The position numbers were made by a program, and so were the translations under genes. Below are positions 17,603 through 26,592 of a DNA stretch of 64,000 bases, piece after piece (position 1 is the stretch's first letter; every line of letters starts with the position of its first letter). This stretch comes from Nocardia harenae NBRC 108248 (GTDB lineage Bacteria > Actinomycetota > Actinomycetes > Mycobacteriales > Mycobacteriaceae). The notes beneath the pieces were generated by a model. It did no database searches. It worked only from the letters and a program-made list of their open reading frames with translations, and was not told the DNA's origin. Where the stretch lies: assembly GCF_001612885.1 (NCBI RefSeq), contig NZ_BDBH01000008.1, forward strand, positions 1 through 64,000, in the 5' to 3' direction.

Positions 17603-19795
17603 CTACCCCAGCAACTCCGACCGCCGCCCACTCCACGTCACCACCACCTGATCCCGAGCCCGGCTCGCCGCCACATACAGCAGCGACCGCTCCCGCAGCC
17701 GCGCCTCGTTCACCTCTTCCGCGGGCACCCCGCCGAGCCCGGCCTTCGCGGGCACGTGCGCCTCATCGATCCCGGCGAGGATCACCCGCGAGAACTCCAT
17801 GCCCTTCGCGCGGTGCATGGTCAACACCTGGACGTGCCCGGGCAGCGCCGGGCTGTCGTCCAGCACCCGCGCGCTGACCCCGCGTTCCGCGAGCGCACGG
17901 ACCAGCTGACCGCGATCACCGAGCCCGCGGGTGAGCACGGCGATGGTGGACGGCTCGACCGCCGGGTCGTCCAGCCACTCGTTGATCCGGCTCGCTACCG
18001 CTTCCAGCTCGTCGGCTGCCGAATCGCAGGGGAGAAACTCCGGTTTCGGCCCGGTGCGCGCCGAGCGGTAGTCATGCGCCGTCTCCTTGCCTTCTTCGAG
18101 ATCGTGATACTCCGCCCCGCTGAGCACCCCGACCGCGAACGCTAAATTCTGCGCGGTGGTCCGGTAGTTCAACGTCAACCGCCGCGACCGCCCCACGATC
18201 TTGATCCCGAGCCGAGCGAGCACAACGGGCTGACCGTAGATCCGCTGATGCGAATCCTCGGCGATGAACAGATCGTTCGGCCCCTCGGCGACCAACGCCC
18301 GCAACATCAGCCAGTGGGTCGCGTGCAGATCCTGCGCCTCGTCCACGATGACGTGATCGGCCAGCCGTGCACTCTCACGCTGCCGTAGGTGCTCCGACGC
18401 GATCGCGAGAATCTCCGCGAACCCGAGCGTCTCGTCCATCCGGCTGCGCCGCCGATACGCCGCGACGAGCTTCCAGATCGCGAGCCGCTGCTGCCGGGAC
18501 AGCCGCACCCCGCGCCCGGCCCGCGCGACCCGCGCGTACTGCTCGACCGTCGTGATCTTGTTCGCCAGCACAACCGAGGTGTACTCGGTCTCCAGGAACC
18601 AGGCCGAGGCCAGCCGCTGCTCCAGACCGCTGTCGATGGTCTGCAGCAGGTCCCGCCACACCTGGTCCTGTCGCGTCCGCGCGACCGGGATCTCGGTGCG
18701 CACCCCGAGCACCGCCTCGACCGCGGGCCCGATGTCGTCGGCCTGCCGGACGATGTCGTTGGCCAGCTTGTCCAGCCCCGCGACGTAGATGCCGCGGTCA
18801 CCGGGGCGCTTCGCGATCTCGATGCCGGGGTCGAGCGCGCGCAGGTCGGTCTCGAGGTTCTTGGCGAGCGTCTTGTTGAAGGTGGTCAGCACGATCCGGG
18901 CGGCGGGGTTGCGGGCGAGCAGGTTGCGCGCGCGGTGGATCGCCACGACCGTCTTCCCGGTGCCCGCGCCGCCGGAGAGCCGGAAGGGGCCGCTGTAGTC
19001 CTTCTCGGCGTATTCGCGCTGCTCGGGGTGGAGGAAGACCCGCCAGGCCGCGAAGTCGCCGCCCTCGATCACCCGGCGCAGCTCCTCGCTGCCCTCGATG
19101 TAGGTGAACTGCATCCGGGAGGCGGGCCTGGTCAGCGCCTCGATGATCCGGTCGTCCTCGTCGGCGGTGGTGTCCACCGGCGTTTCGGGGAAGCGGTACT
19201 TCTCCCGGATGTCGTCGATGCTGGTGCCGCTGCCGAGCTCGAGCAGCGCGTCGGCCTGCCACTCGACGGCGTCGGCGGCGATGTCGGTGAGCTCGAAGTC
19301 GTCGGCGGCGGCGAGCGCGCGCCTGGCCAGCGAGGCGTCGAGCCCGAGCCGGTCGGTGAGATCGCCGAGCCCGAAACCGGCCGCGGCGAGGAAGCCCTGC
19401 GCCTGCTTCGGCTCGGCGGCGGGACGTTCCGGCTCGGCGGCGGGCACCTCGACGGCGTCGGCGACGACACCCTCGAGGATTCCGTTGACCGGATTGACCT
19501 GCAGGACGGCCCGCTCGGCGATGCCGTTGGCGACATCGTGCTTCCAGGTCCCCAGATAGACGTAGGTGGTGCCGCCCTCCTTCGGGTCGACCCGGAAGAG
19601 CACGGCGCGGTGGTTGAGATCGACCCGGCCGGTGCGCACCCGGCGGTCCACCGCGCCCTTCAGCGGCTCGATGTGCAGGCCGGGGGAGGTGTCGTCGGCC
19701 TGCAGCTTGGCCAGGAAGGCGAAGACCCGCTGCACGAGCGAGCCGTCGAGCTTGGCGGGCGCCTTGCTCTCGTTGGTCATGACGATATTGGCCAT
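17603..19795 (-). CDS. UvrD/Rep-type helicase with N-terminal RelE-like domain
   Basis: A 730-residue superfamily 1 helicase. Residues about 35-100 resemble a RelE/ParE fold (LHIEPLKGAVDRRVRTGRVD, LNHRAVLFRVD, YVYLGTWKHDVANGIA). A helical linker follows, then Walker A GGAGTGKT (275-282), Walker B VIVDEAQDL, LTLNYRTTAQNLAFA, and motifs V-VI LTMHRAKGMEFSRVILAG and LLYVAASRARDQVVVTW. The start was placed at ATG 19795, where the upstream stop overlaps as TGATG; GTG 19798 is an alternative. It forms a pair with the giant helicase at 19795-26079. RelE-UvrD fusions occur in defence contexts. Whether the RelE part is a nuclease or only a scaffold is unknown. Confidence 0.75.
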   Translation of the reverse strand: MANIVMTNESKAPAKLDGSLVQRVFAFLAKLQADDTSPGLHIEPLKGAVDRRVRTGRVDLNHRAVLFRVDPKEGGTTYVYLGTWKHDVANGIAERAVLQVNPVNGILEGVVADAVEVPAAEPERPAAEPKQAQGFLAAAGFGLGDLTDRLGLDASLARRALAAADDFELTDIAADAVEWQADALLELGSGTSIDDIREKYRFPETPVDTTADEDDRIIEALTRPASRMQFTYIEGSEELRRVIEGGDFAAWRVFLHPEQREYAEKDYSGPFRLSGGAGTGKTVVAIHRARNLLARNPAARIVLTTFNKTLAKNLETDLRALDPGIEIAKRPGDRGIYVAGLDKLANDIVRQADDIGPAVEAVLGVRTEIPVARTRQDQVWRDLLQTIDSGLEQRLASAWFLETEYTSVVLANKITTVEQYARVARAGRGVRLSRQQRLAIWKLVAAYRRRSRMDETLGFAEILAIASEHLRQRESARLADHVIVDEAQDLHATHWLMLRALVAEGPNDLFIAEDSHQRIYGQPVVLARLGIKIVGRSRRLTLNYRTTAQNLAFAVGVLSGAEYHDLEEGKETAHDYRSARTGPKPEFLPCDSAADELEAVASRINEWLDDPAVEPSTIAVLTRGLGDRGQLVRALAERGVSARVLDDSPALPGHVQVLTMHRAKGMEFSRVILAGIDEAHVPAKAGLGGVPAEEVNEARLRERSLLYVAASRARDQVVVTWSGRRSELLG

Positions 19796-22700
19796 CACAG
19801 CGCTCCGTTCGCGGTCAGGGCCGCGAGGATCGGCGGCAGTTCCGGCGGGCAGATCGTCCAGCCCTCGGTGGTCAGGGAGGTGGTGGCGCTCTCGTCGAAC
19901 AGCACGCCGACCAGGGGGCCGGGCCAGGCGAGGTCGACGACTTCGCCATCATCGGTCTCGAATCCCTGTGTGGGCAGCGGTGTTCCGGCCTCGGCCAGGG
20001 CGAGCACGAGGGTGCGCTCGGCGTCGGAGATGCTCTCCTCGACGAGCCGCTGCCACTCCGGGGTCAGCTCCGCCGCGCCCGCCTCGACCCGCGGCTCCGG
20101 CGCTGAGGTGTCACCGGCCAGCAGGCTGCGGGTGGTGACCAGGTGGCTGTCGTTCAGCCCCAACCAATTCGAGAGCCGCAGCCAGTCCCGCCAGCCGTCG
20201 CCTGCGCCGACGACGTCGTCGCGGTCGTCGAGCACGAGCACCGCGGTCACCGTCTTGGTGGCGGCGCGCAGGGCCGCGGTGAGGGTCAGCGGCCCGTCCA
20301 CATACGAGGCGCACGCGTGGTCACCGGCGGGGATTCCGGCATCGGGCCGATCGAGCAGGTCCAGCGCCCACGCGCCGAGCGCACCGCCGTCGCCGCGCAC
20401 CCGGTTGCCGAGCAGGAACAGCGCGGGCAGCCACTGCCCGACCTTCGCCCACTCGCCGATGTCGGGCTCGGCCATGAACTCGAACAGCTGGGTGATCGGG
20501 TCGGCGATCAGCAGATCGACCACCGCGCGGCGCAGCGTCCCCTGCTGCACGATGAACTTGCTGCCGTTCTCCGAGTACCAGGACGGCCGGATGTGCTCCT
20601 TGGCCTCGAACCGGTCCAGATCCTGGCTGCCGAACGCCCACACCATGACCCCGCCGGAGCGCAGGATCTCGCGCTTGCGGGCGTCGTCGGCGACCCGGTT
20701 GGCGCCGGGATCGGCGTGGTACCGCTTGCCGTCGGCGAAGATCGCGATCACCGGAATGTCCGGGTCGAGGGTTTCCAGCGCGAAGTCGGGCAGGCTGTTG
20801 CCCATCTGCACCTGCGGGGTCAGGGTCCAGGTCCGGGTGCGCGGGCCGGGCACGGTGATGGTGGCCTTGTTGGCGTAGGTGCCCGGCGTCTCCTTGATGG
20901 TGGCGCCGAGCAGCCGCAGCCGGTCCAGGAACGCGCGGTAGAACCGGCGCTCCAGCGGTGACTCCTTGCTGCCGACCTGCTTCGCCGGGCTCTCCTCGAC
21001 GATCGACGCGGACCACGCCGCCCAGGACGGCTCCCCGCCGAGGATGCCGTCGAGGATCTTCGCCGCGGTCTTGCGCGACACCTTGTCCAGCTCGTTCGGC
21101 GGGGTGAACGGCAGCAGGCAGTTGTGGCAGGCCAGCCGGGACTCCTCGGCGCAGGAGCAGCCGTGCAGCAGCTCCCTGGCCGCGGCCAGCACCGACCACA
21201 CCTTGGCCGGGTCGGCGAACTCGGCCAGGTACCCGGTGCCGCCGGGGACGGTGTCGTGGATGAGCAGCGCCTGCTGGTTCCGGTCGTGCAGCGCGTCCGG
21301 GATGGCGACGACGTCGAGGTGCTCCGGGGCGCCGCCGATCACCTGGCGCAGGCCGAGCAGCACGGCGGCGCTCAGACTCGGGTAGGCGAAGATGTCGTAG
21401 CGCAGCTCCGGCGGCATGTGCAGCAGCACCGCCTGGGTGCGCAGCGTGCGGGCCAGCGCGATCTCGCGCACGTGCGCCTCGTCGGCGGCCCTGCGGAACC
21501 GGCACCAGGTGCGGTGCTCGTACGCCTCGTTGCGCCCGGCGACCCGGTCGAGCTGGCCGCAGCCCGAGCACACCCGGAACAGGCCGGTGGTCACCTCGGT
21601 GCCCGCGATGCTGCGCCTGCTGCCCTGCGAGGTCCGCCTGCCCATGTTGAGCCAGCGAATGTCGATGTGGCGCAGGTACTCCGCGCCGAAGTCGTGGTCG
21701 GCGGCGAACCAGCGGCGGGTGATGTTGTCCGGGTTCACGTCGGCGGCGGTGAGCACCGAGTACACCTCGCGGTGGCGTTCGTCGCGCGAGTCGGTGATGG
21801 CGGCCTCGTCCCGGCGCACCTCCGCCGAGACCTTCGTCAGCTCCACCACCCGCAGCTGCTGGCTGACGTCGGCGATGGCGCCCTCGCCGCAGCGCGGGCA
21901 GCTGCCGCGGTGCGGCGGCGCCTCCCCGCCCGCGCTGATGTCGGCCCAGCCGCAGGACGGGCACATGCGCCAGGTGTGGATGCTCGCCTCGCCCGCGCCG
22001 AGGTCGACGGCGTCGATCCGCACGGCGAGACCCTGGGCGTAGAAGGTGGCGCCGGGGGCCAGCTCGGTGAGCGCGGTCCTGGCGCCGCGCTGGTAGGTCT
22101 CGGTGTCGCCCTGGTACTCGTTGCTCTCCGGGTCGATCCAGGTGATGCCGACGTCGAGCGTCACCGAGTCGTCGAGCAGGGTGTAGTTCGGCAGCACGCC
22201 GTAGCGTTCCAGCACCCCGACCCAGTGCTCGGCGGTGAGATCGCTGAGGTGTCTGCCGAGCAGCCGCAAGGTGCCCTTCGCCGAGCGCAGCGCGCGCTTG
22301 TCGTCGTCGGTGGCGGCGGGGGAGTTGGCGCGCTGCTCGAACTCGGGCATGGCGGCGTCGATGGCGGTGCGGCGTTCCACGAGCTCGTCGACGTCGCGCC
22401 GCCACCGGTGCACCGCCTCGGTCAGGTGCCTGCGCAGTCCGCTGCCGTCGTCCCCGCTCGGCGTCGCCCAGCCGCGCAGGCCGGTGCGGGCCGGGTCGTC
22501 GAGCAGCCCGCCGAACTGGGCGAGGAAACCGTCGAGCAGCTCGTCGGCCTTCGCCTCCGCGGTCCCGATGAGCCCGGCCATCCAGCTGTGCTCGTCCAGG
22601 CTGCCGAGCACCGCGCGGGCGTCCACCGGGTCCAGCGCGCCTGCCTGCCTGGCCAGCCGGTCCGCGATGTGCGCGACGTACTGGCGCTGCAGGATCTCCT

Positions 22701-25700
22701 CGGCGGTGAGGAAGGTCGCGGGCGGCCGCACCTCGCCGGAGATCACCGAGAGCGGTTCGTAGAGCTTCGGCAGGTGCTCGCCACGCCCGCGCACGAAGGC
22801 AAGTACCAGCGAATTGCCGGTGAGCCGCCCGGCGCGGCCGACTCGCTGCAGGTAGGAGGCGACGGTGCGGGGCAGGGAGCCGAGCAGGACGGCGGAGAGG
22901 TCGCCGATATCGATCCCCATCTCCAGGGTCGGCGTCGCGACCAGCACATTCGGCGCCGTCGGGTCGGCGCTGGCCTGCTTGAACTTGGTCTCGTACTCCA
23001 GCCGTACCGCGGTGGGCAGCAGCGAGGTGTGCTCGCGAGCGACCACCCGCTTCATCTCCGAGCGGTCGTAGAGCCTGCGGTAGAAGTTCTCGCCGCGGTG
23101 CGCGCGGTGCAGGGTGCCCGGGCAGCGGGTGAGCAGGCAGGGCGCGCCCTCGAGCTGGTCGACCACGGTCGCGCTGCCCGGATTCTGGGTCTGGCACACC
23201 CCGCACACCAGCAGGTGCCCGCCCGCCTCCAGATCGGCGAGCGCCGGGGCACCGACCAGAACACCCTTGTCGCTCAGCAGATACGCGGTGAGCCCCTTCT
23301 CGGTGGTGACCGTGGTCAGCACCCGCTCCTCGGCGAGCACGGCGAAGAGCGATCGCGCCAGGAACCCGCCCTCGAACGGCGACACCCCGAGGCAGCGGGC
23401 GGCCCACCGCGCGTACCAGGAGGAGGGCGCGGTGATCGGGTCGAAGCCCTCCGGGACGGTGCGCGCCCCGATCGCCGGGAACGCCGGCGCCGGGCGGCCC
23501 TTCGGGAAGGCGGGCATGCCCTGCCCGCGCGGCCGCCCGCCCCACACCCAGCGCCGGTTGGCGTCGCGCTGCACGAAGGTGTCCAGCCACGGGTGCCGGA
23601 TCGCGCCCTGGGTGCGCATGCGCTCCACGGTGCCGCGCACCCACCGCCCGACCGCGGTGACCGCCGGCTCGGAGAAGGCGAGCTGGTGCTCCGCGCCGTC
23701 GAGCGCCCGCCGCCCCAGCCCGGCCGCGTCGTTCAGCGCGACCTCCGCGACGACGCTGCCGGTGAGTTCCAGGGTGCGGCCGAGGCGGGACTGCAACCCG
23801 AACTCGAGGTCGATGTCGAACTGCACCCGCCTGCGCACCCGGGCCAGCGCCGCGCGCCGCTCGGCGGCGGGCTTGTCCGGCTGCCAGAACGCGACGAACT
23901 CGTCCCGCTCCACGACGTCGGGCGCGAGCAGGTGGTAGCGCCGGGCCGGATCGCTCCCCGCGCGGTCGAGCACCGCGTCACACAGCTCGGCCAGCGTCAC
24001 CATCGCCCCGCCGGATGCCGTCGCGCCCAACGCATTCCGCAGCGTGGAGCGCAGGCTCAGCGTGTGCGAGCGGGCCTGCACGAAACCGGCCCGGTGCGCG
24101 GCGTCCTGCACGCTGTCGGTGAACATGAGCGCCTTCTTCTCGTCGGCGTCCAGATCGGCGTCGCCGAACATGTTCGACAGCGCCACCGAGAGCTGCGTCG
24201 CCACCGCGCTGCCCAGGAACCGGATGCCGTCGGCGGCATTGCAGGCCGGGCAGACGTCCTTCTGCGACTCCTCGTCGGCGCCCGGCCCGGTGAGTACCAG
24301 CACCGGCAGCGCCTGCCCCTCGAGCACCTCCGCGCTCTCCGGGTCGGGCGTCTCGTCGCTGAGCTCCCGGTCGCCGAGCCGCAGCCAGCGCAGCCCCTCC
24401 ACCGCCGCCTCCTGCCTGGCCTCCAGCGGCGCCGAGATCAGCGCGCGGATCCGCGCGTCCCCGGTGAGGTGCAGGCTGCGCACCGACTCCTGATCGGGGT
24501 CGAGCCAACTGCCGGTCGGCGCCATCCGCACCCCCCAGCCCGAGCGCCCGCAGTGCCGGCAGAACAGCGCGGGCTGGTATTCGACCTCCGCCCCCTCCGC
24601 GGCGCCGTCATCGGCCCAGCGGAACCCCGCCGACCCCGCGAGCGCCCGGCCGATCCGGGAGAGCTCCCGAACCCACAGGTGCACATCGACATTCAGCGCC
24701 GACCGCCCCACCACGGCCCGCAGGTGCGAGAGCGCCGCGAACACGAAATCCAGGTACCGCTGCCGGGTGGCCTGCGACTTCGGGCTGTCCCGTTCCCCCG
24801 ACGACGCGGGCAGCAGCGCCGCGGCCAGCTCGGCCAGCGACACCGCCTCCTGCGAACGTTCCACCAGCCGCACGATCAGTTGATGCTGTTTCAGCAGGTC
24901 GAGCTGTTCGCCCTCATCGAGCCGCCGCAACTCCGCCGCCAGCTCGCCCGGCTCGGGGTGCCGGTCACCCGCGCGCTCGAACAGCGTCGCCAGCACCGCC
25001 GCCGCGAGCTGCGCATTGCCCGGGGAGGTCTGCTTCAGCGCGTCGAGCGAGGTGACCGCGTCCTCGACCGCGGGCGCGATCGGCAGGTAACGCCGGTCCG
25101 GCTCGGCCGCCAGCCACTCGTCCAGCCCCAGCCGCGTCTCCCCGACCAGCGCCTCCGATGTGAACTCCTCGCCGAACACGGTGTGCGCGAACTCCAGCAT
25201 GGCCGTCGGCTCACCCTGACCGCCCAGCGTCGCCGAGGTCGCCACCGGCGTGATCCGCCCCAGCGGCCGCACCTCGCCGGGGTCCGTCGAGTACGACTTC
25301 ACCGCCAGCCCGAGCCGCCGCAGCAGCATCGCCACATCGGTGCCCTGCGCCCCGTCGTAGGTGTGGAACTCGTCGAGCACCAGGTACTGCAGCGACTCCG
25401 CCGACTGCCGCCACATCGCCGCCCGATCCGGCCGCAGCAGCAGGTGGTCGAGCATCTTGTAGTTGGTGAGCAGGATGTCGGGCGGGGAATCGTGCATGAG
25501 CCGCCGATCCGTGATCAGCCCGTCCGCCGACACCATCGTCCGGCCACCCGACGACTGCTCGCCCGTGTACAGACCCGCACTCACCCCAGCCAGTTCAGGA
25601 CTGCCGGTGATCAATCGGGCAAGCCGCTGCTCCTGATCGTTCGCCAGCGCGTTCATCGGATAGATGATCAGCGCCTTCAGCCCCGCGACGCCCCGCTTCT

Positions 25701-26079
25701 TCGCCCGCAGCACGTGATCGAGGATCGGAATGAGGAACGACTCGGTCTTGCCCGACCCGGTGCCGGTGGTCACCAGTGTCGGCTGCGGCCGCGGCTGGAA
25801 CTTGGTGGAGAGCCGCTCGAACGCCTTCGCCTGGTGGCCGTAGGGGACGAAGCCCTTCGGCAGCCAGTCCAGGTGCATGCCCCAGTTCCCGCGGGCCGGG
25901 GCGAACGGGAGTCGGAGCCGGACGTAGGGGCCCTTGAACATGCCGTCGCGGGGATGGCCGACGAAGTCGATGAGCGCGGCCTGGGCGTCCGGGTCGGTGA
26001 GAGCGAAGGTGGTCGCGAGGTAGTCGGTCAAGCCTTCGCGCAGGTGGTCGGCCTGCAACGTAGGCAGGAGTGCCCCCAT
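19795..26079 (-). CDS. Giant DEAD/DEAH helicase with DUF1998 and C-terminal nuclease-like region (DISARM DrmA-B / DruE-like)
   Basis: A 2094-residue superfamily 2 helicase. Walker A TTGTGSGKT is at 104-112, the DEAD-type box LDEFHTYDGAQGTDVAMLL near 235-253, and motif III VATSATLG follows. Helicase domain 2 has VATPTLEMGIDIGDLSAVLL and YLQRVGRAGR. Cys clusters (CRHCGRSGWG, CPACNAADG, CGVCQTQ, CPSCGW, CPRCGEG) suggest zinc binding. DUF1998 marks are CSGCGQLDR, HDTVPGGTGYLAEF and CSCAEESRLACHNCLLPF. Beyond it, VIAIFADGKRYHA and REILRSGGVMVWAFG resemble a Vsr/PD-(D/E)XK-type nuclease core. The fused helicase-DUF1998 layout recalls DruE or joined DrmA+DrmB. AGGAG stands 10 nt before the ATG. It overlaps the UvrD gene by one base. 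Confidence 0.75.
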   Translation of the reverse strand: MGALLPTLQADHLREGLTDYLATTFALTDPDAQAALIDFVGHPRDGMFKGPYVRLRLPFAPARGNWGMHLDWLPKGFVPYGHQAKAFERLSTKFQPRPQPTLVTTGTGSGKTESFLIPILDHVLRAKKRGVAGLKALIIYPMNALANDQEQRLARLITGSPELAGVSAGLYTGEQSSGGRTMVSADGLITDRRLMHDSPPDILLTNYKMLDHLLLRPDRAAMWRQSAESLQYLVLDEFHTYDGAQGTDVAMLLRRLGLAVKSYSTDPGEVRPLGRITPVATSATLGGQGEPTAMLEFAHTVFGEEFTSEALVGETRLGLDEWLAAEPDRRYLPIAPAVEDAVTSLDALKQTSPGNAQLAAAVLATLFERAGDRHPEPGELAAELRRLDEGEQLDLLKQHQLIVRLVERSQEAVSLAELAAALLPASSGERDSPKSQATRQRYLDFVFAALSHLRAVVGRSALNVDVHLWVRELSRIGRALAGSAGFRWADDGAAEGAEVEYQPALFCRHCGRSGWGVRMAPTGSWLDPDQESVRSLHLTGDARIRALISAPLEARQEAAVEGLRWLRLGDRELSDETPDPESAEVLEGQALPVLVLTGPGADEESQKDVCPACNAADGIRFLGSAVATQLSVALSNMFGDADLDADEKKALMFTDSVQDAAHRAGFVQARSHTLSLRSTLRNALGATASGGAMVTLAELCDAVLDRAGSDPARRYHLLAPDVVERDEFVAFWQPDKPAAERRAALARVRRRVQFDIDLEFGLQSRLGRTLELTGSVVAEVALNDAAGLGRRALDGAEHQLAFSEPAVTAVGRWVRGTVERMRTQGAIRHPWLDTFVQRDANRRWVWGGRPRGQGMPAFPKGRPAPAFPAIGARTVPEGFDPITAPSSWYARWAARCLGVSPFEGGFLARSLFAVLAEERVLTTVTTEKGLTAYLLSDKGVLVGAPALADLEAGGHLLVCGVCQTQNPGSATVVDQLEGAPCLLTRCPGTLHRAHRGENFYRRLYDRSEMKRVVAREHTSLLPTAVRLEYETKFKQASADPTAPNVLVATPTLEMGIDIGDLSAVLLGSLPRTVASYLQRVGRAGRLTGNSLVLAFVRGRGEHLPKLYEPLSVISGEVRPPATFLTAEEILQRQYVAHIADRLARQAGALDPVDARAVLGSLDEHSWMAGLIGTAEAKADELLDGFLAQFGGLLDDPARTGLRGWATPSGDDGSGLRRHLTEAVHRWRRDVDELVERRTAIDAAMPEFEQRANSPAATDDDKRALRSAKGTLRLLGRHLSDLTAEHWVGVLERYGVLPNYTLLDDSVTLDVGITWIDPESNEYQGDTETYQRGARTALTELAPGATFYAQGLAVRIDAVDLGAGEASIHTWRMCPSCGWADISAGGEAPPHRGSCPRCGEGAIADVSQQLRVVELTKVSAEVRRDEAAITDSRDERHREVYSVLTAADVNPDNITRRWFAADHDFGAEYLRHIDIRWLNMGRRTSQGSRRSIAGTEVTTGLFRVCSGCGQLDRVAGRNEAYEHRTWCRFRRAADEAHVREIALARTLRTQAVLLHMPPELRYDIFAYPSLSAAVLLGLRQVIGGAPEHLDVVAIPDALHDRNQQALLIHDTVPGGTGYLAEFADPAKVWSVLAAARELLHGCSCAEESRLACHNCLLPFTPPNELDKVSRKTAAKILDGILGGEPSWAAWSASIVEESPAKQVGSKESPLERRFYRAFLDRLRLLGATIKETPGTYANKATITVPGPRTRTWTLTPQVQMGNSLPDFALETLDPDIPVIAIFADGKRYHADPGANRVADDARKREILRSGGVMVWAFGSQDLDRFEAKEHIRPSWYSENGSKFIVQQGTLRRAVVDLLIADPITQLFEFMAEPDIGEWAKVGQWLPALFLLGNRVRGDGGALGAWALDLLDRPDAGIPAGDHACASYVDGPLTLTAALRAATKTVTAVLVLDDRDDVVGAGDGWRDWLRLSNWLGLNDSHLVTTRSLLAGDTSAPEPRVEAGAAELTPEWQRLVEESISDAERTLVLALAEAGTPLPTQGFETDDGEVVDLAWPGPLVGVLFDESATTSLTTEGWTICPPELPPILAALTANGAL

Positions 26080-26226
26080 GTACTTCGCTCCTCGGTCGAT
26101 GTCTTAGATCACCCGGTCCCCGCGGGTCGACGCTATCGCAGTGCGGTCGAGTCCGTGGTTGTCCGGAGGGCATCGTGCTGGAACGGGGGAAGGTTTCCGG
26201 CCGGTATCTCTGCCGGAGGTGGCTGG

Positions 26227-26232
26227 TACCGT
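26227..26232 (+). promoter_or_regulatory. -10 box TACCGT of a probable leaderless promoter
   Basis: TACCGT fits TANNNT and lies 6 nt before the ATG at 26239, the distance expected when transcription starts on the start codon. The same arrangement (GGCTGGTA, then ATGAG) recurs before 28252. Confidence 0.45.
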
Positions 26233-26238
26233 CGTCCC

Positions 26239-26298
26239 ATGAGCGATACCGGGGGGCGCTGTCCGTGGATGCACCTGTGCGAGCACTGTCATGAGTGA
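26239..26298 (+). CDS. 19-codon leader ORF ahead of WXG100 gene
   Basis: Encodes MSDTGGRCPWMHLCEHCHE, rich in Cys and His, and overlaps the WXG100 ATG by 8 nt. It has no Shine-Dalgarno but begins where a leaderless mRNA would. A second leader at 28252 also starts MSD-I/T-GG and again overlaps a WXG100 gene. The frame probably feeds ribosomes to the WXG100 start; the peptide itself may have no role. Confidence 0.4.
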   Translation: MSDTGGRCPWMHLCEHCHE

Positions 26299-26590
26299 AC
26301 AGTTCTCGGTGAATCTCCAAGAGCTCGACAATATCGTCAGCCGGATCTCCGGGCTCGCGAGCTTCGTAGCCGATCACCTCGACGAGATCGACGCCAAGGT
26401 CAACGGCCTGGTAGGCACCGGGTGGGAAAGCGTGGCCGCACAGGCGTACTCCACCGCGCACCGGGAGTGGCTGACCGGTGCGCGCGAGTTCACCGACGGC
26501 CTGCGCACGATGAGCGACGCCGCCAAGAAGGCGCACGGCCGCTACAGCGCGGCGGCCGAGATCAACAGGCAGATGATTCAGGGCAGGTAG
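26291..26590 (+). CDS. WXG100-family (ESAT-6-like) protein
   Basis: A 99-residue helical hairpin protein of the ESX type VII secretion family. Helix 1 holds FSVNLQELDNIVSRISGL and helix 2 SAAEINRQMIQGR. The loop motif is GTGWES: the Trp is kept but the usual Gly of W-X-G is Ser. The paralogue at 28314 has the intact GTGWEG. It lies just ahead of an effector gene and probably forms the secretion-competent partner of its N-terminus. No EccC ATPase or other ESX core gene is in the window. Confidence 0.85.
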   Translation: MSEQFSVNLQELDNIVSRISGLASFVADHLDEIDAKVNGLVGTGWESVAAQAYSTAHREWLTGAREFTDGLRTMSDAAKKAHGRYSAAAEINRQMIQGR

Positions 26591-26592
26591 CG

